The notes under the pieces: model-generated
Told to the model about the DNA's origin: nothing
Database searches by the model: none
The model's input: the letters and a program-made list of their open reading frames with translations, nothing else
Shown here: positions 8,031-11,322 of the stretch, piece by piece
Position numbering within the stretch: position 1 is the first letter of the stretch
How the letters are laid out: every line of letters begins with the position of its first letter
Assembly (NCBI GenBank): GCA_022360535.1
Contig: JAKSCP010000395.1
Span: forward strand, 1 to 11,322
Reading direction: 5' to 3'
From: Pseudomonadales bacterium
GTDB lineage: Bacteria > Pseudomonadota > Gammaproteobacteria > Pseudomonadales > Pseudohongiellaceae
Length of the DNA stretch: 11,322 nt
Made by a program: the position numbers and the translations under genes

Positions 8031-9002
8031 CTAGCTGATCACGTCTACTTCGCTGAGCAGGCGTTGGACCAATGAACCACCGGTGTGACCATCCTCATCG
8101 GTGGCGGCCCGCAACCGATGTTCTACCACCGCGGGTAAAATGACTTGCACATCTTCCGGGACTACATGATCTCTGCCACACATCAATGCCCAGGTCTTAG
8201 CCGCCCGCATCATGGCCAGACTGCCACGGGGAGACAAGCCGTAATGGAAATCGTCCTTGCCCCGGGTATAAGCAACCAGGCGCTGCACATAGTCGAGCAA
8301 GGCCGGGCTCGCGTTAACCTCTGCAGATCTTTTGCGGAAGTTGGCAACATCCGCTGTACTGAGACATTGAGAAACCTCCTCAACCTTGTCCCATTCTGTG
8401 TTCATTTCCAGCAACTCCCGCTCTGCCCGTTGATCGGGATAGCCCAGACGCAAACGCATCAGAAACCGATCTAACTGGGATTCTGGTAACGGGTAGGTAC
8501 CTGCCAGAGTAACCGGATTCTGGGTCGCGATGACGAAGAACGGTTCTGGCAATACACGAGTCTCCCCTTCGACCGTGACCTGTCGTTCCTCCATCGCTTC
8601 CAGCAGTGCACTTTGGGTTTTGGGCGTGGTGCGGTTGATCTCATCTGCCAGCACCAACTGGCTGAATATGGGACCGGGATGAAATTGAAACTGACCGCTG
8701 TTTTGATCGAAGATCGTGATACCCAATATATCAGCAGGCAATAGATCACTGGTGAACTGGATACGGGTGTATTCAAGACCCATGGCTTTTGCCAGCGCGT
8801 AAGACAGCGTTGTCTTACCCATGCCTGGCAAATCCTCAATCAGCAAATGACCTCCGGAAAACAAACAGCAGAGCGCCAGACGAATCTGGTGGCCCTTACC
8901 CAGCAATGCCTTGCTGACTTCACCTACGGTGCGATCAACCTGTTGCGAGAACTGGTTGTCCACTACCGGAGCCGATTGCTTATCCAGATCTACTGAAAAC
9001 AT
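8031..9002 (-). CDS. moxR: MoxR-family AAA+ ATPase
   Basis: This 323-residue soluble ATPase shows all AAA+ signatures. Walker A is LPGMGKTT (58-65, K63), Walker B is LVLADEINR (116-124, D120/E121), sensor 1 is N162 in ATQNP and the sensor 2 region is GLSPRG with R259. The MoxR-typical stretch RIQFTSDLLPADILG lies at 80-94, and LPESQLDRF lies at 172-180. MoxR proteins act as chaperone-like ATPases that assemble or activate partner proteins, often VWA-domain or DUF58 proteins (family knowledge). The start is ATG at 9002, with AAAGAG about 7 nt upstream. It lies 44 nt after purF with no hairpin terminator visible between them. It heads the DUF58-tgpA pair, and it could also serve the BatA/BatB proteins across the convergent junction (inference). 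Confidence 0.95.
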   Translation of the reverse strand: MFSVDLDKQSAPVVDNQFSQQVDRTVGEVSKALLGKGHQIRLALCCLFSGGHLLIEDLPGMGKTTLSYALAKAMGLEYTRIQFTSDLLPADILGITIFDQNSGQFQFHPGPIFSQLVLADEINRTTPKTQSALLEAMEERQVTVEGETRVLPEPFFVIATQNPVTLAGTYPLPESQLDRFLMRLRLGYPDQRAERELLEMNTEWDKVEEVSQCLSTADVANFRKRSAEVNASPALLDYVQRLVAYTRGKDDFHYGLSPRGSLAMMRAAKTWALMCGRDHVVPEDVQVILPAVVEHRLRAATDEDGHTGGSLVQRLLSEVDVIS

Positions 9003-9046
9003 AACCCTACTCTTTGACTTCTCAATCTCTGCCAGAAGCTGACGGC

Positions 9047-10573
9047 TCAGGCGTCGCTCTGCAAGTCTGCCACAAGATTGGACTGCCGCCGGCTGCTGCC
9101 TTTTTTGCGGGCAGATTTGGCCGCATCGTTACGCGCCAGTTCCAGGCGCTTCAGGTACATCTCATCCACGTCACCAGTGATGTAATTGCCATCGAAGACA
9201 GCACACTCGAATTTGCTTATTTCCGGATTACCCTCATGGGCAGCCGCAATAAGGTCTTCCAAGTCCTGATAAATGAGCCAGTCGGCGCCAATTAATCCTT
9301 CTACTTCCTCATCGGTTTTGCCTGCAGCAATCAACTCTGAAGCAACTGGCATGTCGATTCCATAGACATTGGGAAACCTTACCGCAGGAGCAGCAGAAGC
9401 AAAATACACCTTGTTGGCACCGGCGTCCCGCGCCATCTGGATTATCTGCCGACAAGTCGTCCCGCGCACGATTGAGTCGTCCACCAGTAACACGTTCTTG
9501 CCTTTGAACTCCAATTCGATGGCATTCAGTTTTTGCCGTACTGATTTCCGTCGTTGGCTCTGCCCGGGCATGATAAAGGTTCGACCGATATAGCGATTTT
9601 TGACGAAACCTTCACGGTATTTGATGCCCAGATGGTTGGCCAATTCCAGGGCAGAGGTCCTGCTGGTATCAGGAATAGGAATCACCACGTCGATGTCATG
9701 ATCCGGCCTCAGACGTTTTACTTTTTCTGCAAGCCGCTGCCCCATTCGCAGTCGTGCCTTGTAAACAGAAATGCTGTCCATCAAGGAATCAGGTCTCGCA
9801 AAGTAAACATGTTCAAAAATACAGGGAGTGTGCTCACCAGGTTCTGTGCACAGCTTGGTATGCAGACTACCGTGCACATCAATGTAAACCGCTTCACCAG
9901 GTGCCACGTCTCTTTCTACTGTGAAGCCCTGGGAATCCAGGGCGACACTCTCGGAAGCGATCATGTATTCCCTGCCCTGATCGGTATCGCGATAGCCGAA
10001 CACCAGAGGCCGAATACCATTTCGATCTCTGAATCCGACGATGCCGTAGCCTGTGATCATCACAATCGCCGCATAGCCGCCACGACAACGCTTATGCACA
10101 CCGCACACCGCAGCAAACAAATCTTCCGGGGCCGGTTCCATCTTGTTCTGCCGCTGCAACTCGTGGGCAAAGATGTTGAGCAGAACTTCGGAATCAGAAT
10201 CGGTATTGATATGGCGCAGGTCGGTTTTGTAGAGGGAGCGACTAAGTTCCTGGGTATTGGTCAGGTTGCCATTATGAGCCAGAGACAAGCCATAGGGTGT
10301 ATTCACGTAAAAAGGTTGCGCCAGGGCCGGGCCAGAACTGCCGGCGGTCGGATAACGCACATGTCCGATACCCATCTGGCCGGTAAGACGACGCATGTGT
10401 CGGGTGCGAAACACGTCCTTCACCAGACCGTTGTCTTTGCGCAAATTGAGCTTCCCATTGTCGCTGGTCATGATGCCGGCGGCGTCCTGCCCCCGATGCT
10501 GTAGCACGGTCAAGGTGTCATAGAGACATACACCTACATTCTCGTGAGCTACTACTCCAACCAATCCACACAT
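9047..10573 (-). CDS. purF: Amidophosphoribosyltransferase PurF
   Basis: This enzyme catalyses the first committed step of purine synthesis in the cytoplasm: PRPP plus glutamine gives 5-phosphoribosylamine. The protein has 508 residues, normal for the family. It begins MCGLVGV, so Cys2 becomes the N-terminal nucleophile of the class II glutamine amidotransferase domain (about 2-235), and there is no propeptide, as in E. coli. Glutamine-site motifs HVRYPTAG (71-78), HNGN (100-103) and the DSDSE stretch (125-129) are present. The phosphoribosyltransferase domain has the PRPP loop VLLVDDSIVRGTT at 361-373. The tail from about 480 is basic and looks disordered. AGAGG at 10583-10587 lies 9 nt before the ATG. 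The gene follows cvpA by 28 nt, as in the E. coli dedD-cvpA-purF order. No PurR-like operator is seen in the window upstream. Confidence 0.98.
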   Translation of the reverse strand: MCGLVGVVAHENVGVCLYDTLTVLQHRGQDAAGIMTSDNGKLNLRKDNGLVKDVFRTRHMRRLTGQMGIGHVRYPTAGSSGPALAQPFYVNTPYGLSLAHNGNLTNTQELSRSLYKTDLRHINTDSDSEVLLNIFAHELQRQNKMEPAPEDLFAAVCGVHKRCRGGYAAIVMITGYGIVGFRDRNGIRPLVFGYRDTDQGREYMIASESVALDSQGFTVERDVAPGEAVYIDVHGSLHTKLCTEPGEHTPCIFEHVYFARPDSLMDSISVYKARLRMGQRLAEKVKRLRPDHDIDVVIPIPDTSRTSALELANHLGIKYREGFVKNRYIGRTFIMPGQSQRRKSVRQKLNAIELEFKGKNVLLVDDSIVRGTTCRQIIQMARDAGANKVYFASAAPAVRFPNVYGIDMPVASELIAAGKTDEEVEGLIGADWLIYQDLEDLIAAAHEGNPEISKFECAVFDGNYITGDVDEMYLKRLELARNDAAKSARKKGSSRRQSNLVADLQSDA

Positions 10574-10592
10574 AGACTCTGGCCTCTTTTGT

Positions 10593-10618
10593 TCGATCCC
10601 TTCAGAGAGCAGGATCGA
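10593..10618 (-). repeat. Inverted repeat (possible hairpin) over the cvpA-purF junction
   Basis: A perfect 7-bp inverted repeat, TCGATCC at 10593-10599 and GGATCGA at 10612-10618, encloses a 12-nt loop containing the cvpA stop codon. On the transcribed strand the stem ends 5 nt before the AGAGG ribosome binding site of purF. There is no U-run after it, so it does not look like an intrinsic terminator. A role in coupling or tuning of purF translation is only a guess. Confidence 0.5.
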
Positions 10619-11087
10619 GACTATTCACATCCCCAATAAAAATCTGCGACTGTTCAATCATCACCATGCCATAAGGAATCAGTGTTGATTGTTGCCACCA
10701 CTCAGTTTCCGACACAAACACATTCAATATAAATAGAATCACCAACACGATGACCGTGCCCCGCGCGACTCCAAACACAGCGCCCAGCAATTTGTCGAAA
10801 AACTTCAGGCCGGTGATAGTGAGCACCTTGGCCATAAAATGGTTGATCAAAGTTCCTGTCAGTATTACCGCGACGAATAAGACACAAAACGCCGTTACAT
10901 AGCGGATCGAACTGCTCTCGATCAATCCTGTAAGCATGCCCGCGAAGGGCTCACTGTACAGGCGTGCCACGACTAAAGCTGCGATCCAGCTCAACAAAGA
11001 CAAAACTTCTTTGATGAAACCACGCCACAACCCAAAGGCCGCGGAAATCCCTATCACTATCAAAATAGCGGTATCGACTTGATTCAT
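10602..11087 (-). CDS. cvpA: CvpA family inner-membrane protein
   Basis: This is a 161-residue inner-membrane protein with four hydrophobic segments (about 5-20, 27-43, 62-82 and 104-124). CvpA signatures are present: RGFIKEVLSLLSW near residue 22 and FDKLLGAVFGVARG at about 97-110. E. coli CvpA was first found as needed for colicin V production, and its molecular function is not settled. I chose ATG 11087, which gives the family's usual start (MNQVDTAILIVIG, like the E. coli protein) and leaves AGCAGG 6 nt upstream. A TTG at 11114 would add nine residues and overlap the preceding gene. The gene sits 16 nt after the dedD-like gene and 28 nt before purF, a standard gammaproteobacterial arrangement. 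Confidence 0.93.
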   Translation of the reverse strand: MNQVDTAILIVIGISAAFGLWRGFIKEVLSLLSWIAALVVARLYSEPFAGMLTGLIESSSIRYVTAFCVLFVAVILTGTLINHFMAKVLTITGLKFFDKLLGAVFGVARGTVIVLVILFILNVFVSETEWWQQSTLIPYGMVMIEQSQIFIGDVNSLDPAL

Positions 11088-11103
11088 GCCGTGCCTGCTG
11101 AAA

Positions 11104-11322
11104 TCAGTCCTCAATCCGATAGCGCACGACCATACCTGCTAATTGAAAACGTGCTTGTAATTCTTGCTGATAGCTCTCAACCCGCGCCCGATCCAACCAG
11201 GGGCCCACAAACACGCCGGTGAGATTCCCCTGATCGCTGACGATGGCCCGGGTATAGGCCCGGTAGCCAGCATCCTGCAACCTGGCCAGCAAATTATCAG
11301 CGTTGGCAGCATCTGAAAATGA
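11104..11322 (-). CDS. dedD: SPOR-domain protein, DedD-like (5' partial)
   Basis: The last 72 residues of a protein are visible. The frame is open to the right edge with no start, so only the C-terminal part lies in the window. The segment is a SPOR domain: it begins SFSDAANADNLLARLQDAGY and continues through VFVGPWLDRARVESYQQEL to the final strand VVRYRIED. SPOR domains bind peptidoglycan glycan strands lacking stem peptides at the division site (family knowledge). Position directly before cvpA-purF and the match of the ending to E. coli DedD (VGP, then a hydrophobic V-x-Y strand) support DedD. DedD is a bitopic inner-membrane division protein, but its membrane helix would be off the window. 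The TTG at 11292 is not a likely start because the domain extends upstream of it. Confidence 0.88.
   Translation of the reverse strand, partial: SFSDAANADNLLARLQDAGYRAYTRAIVSDQGNLTGVFVGPWLDRARVESYQQELQARFQLAGMVVRYRIED

Noticed and set aside
1..9002. A MoxR/VWA anti-phage or tellurite-type ternary system
   Set aside because: There is no PP2C phosphatase, TerD-like or nuclease gene. The partners are the standard Bat, DUF58 and TgpA families, which fit an envelope role.
9554..10504. A 316-codon open frame on the plus strand inside purF
   Set aside because: It is entirely antisense to a clear purF gene, shows no recognisable domain or ribosome binding site, and is explained by the codon bias of purF.
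11088..11114. TTG 11114 as the start of cvpA
   Set aside because: It would add nine residues not expected in the family and overlap the SPOR gene. ATG 11087 matches the usual CvpA N-terminus.
1..11322. tRNA, rRNA, insertion sequence, CRISPR or attachment site
   Set aside because: No such pattern was seen. Coding sequence fills nearly the whole window and the largest gap is 48 nt.

Overview
The window is a densely coding stretch of chromosome. Every protein recognisable here is of gammaproteobacterial type: the order dedD-cvpA-purF, a YciH-type SUI1 protein, a propeptide-less PurF of the E. coli kind, a BatB/BatC fusion, and a moxR-DUF58-tgpA cluster. Base composition looks roughly balanced (not counted). 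A free-living, possibly marine, gammaproteobacterium is a reasonable guess, but no species marker such as rRNA is present.

Left half (bases 1-4942, plus strand): batA (5' end cut off by the window edge), a batB/batC fusion, batD and yciH form a tightly packed run with junctions of 1 nt overlap, 4 nt overlap and 5 nt gap. BatA and BatB are membrane-anchored von Willebrand A (VWA) proteins with metal-binding (MIDAS) motifs. The BatC part adds TPRs and a long Q/E-rich tract. BatD is exported and membrane anchored. Together they look like an envelope complex normally driven by a MoxR ATPase. YciH is a SUI1/eIF1-like protein at the end of the run.

Right half (bases 4939-11322, minus strand): a dedD-like SPOR gene (5' end cut off), cvpA and purF are followed after 44 nt by moxR, a DUF58 gene and tgpA (transglutaminase-like). 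The two transcription directions converge, and the stop codons of yciH and tgpA overlap by 4 bp, so no free intergenic terminator exists there.

The main biological theme is the MoxR/VWA/DUF58/transglutaminase family of envelope systems. Two sub-modules usually found separately, or each with its own moxR, face each other tail to tail. No RNA gene, insertion sequence, CRISPR array, phage gene or defence system was found, and no gap between genes exceeds 48 nt. I see no clearly new system. The best leads are the paired MoxR-type modules, a perfect inverted repeat over the cvpA-purF junction, and the cysteine-rich N-terminus of YciH.
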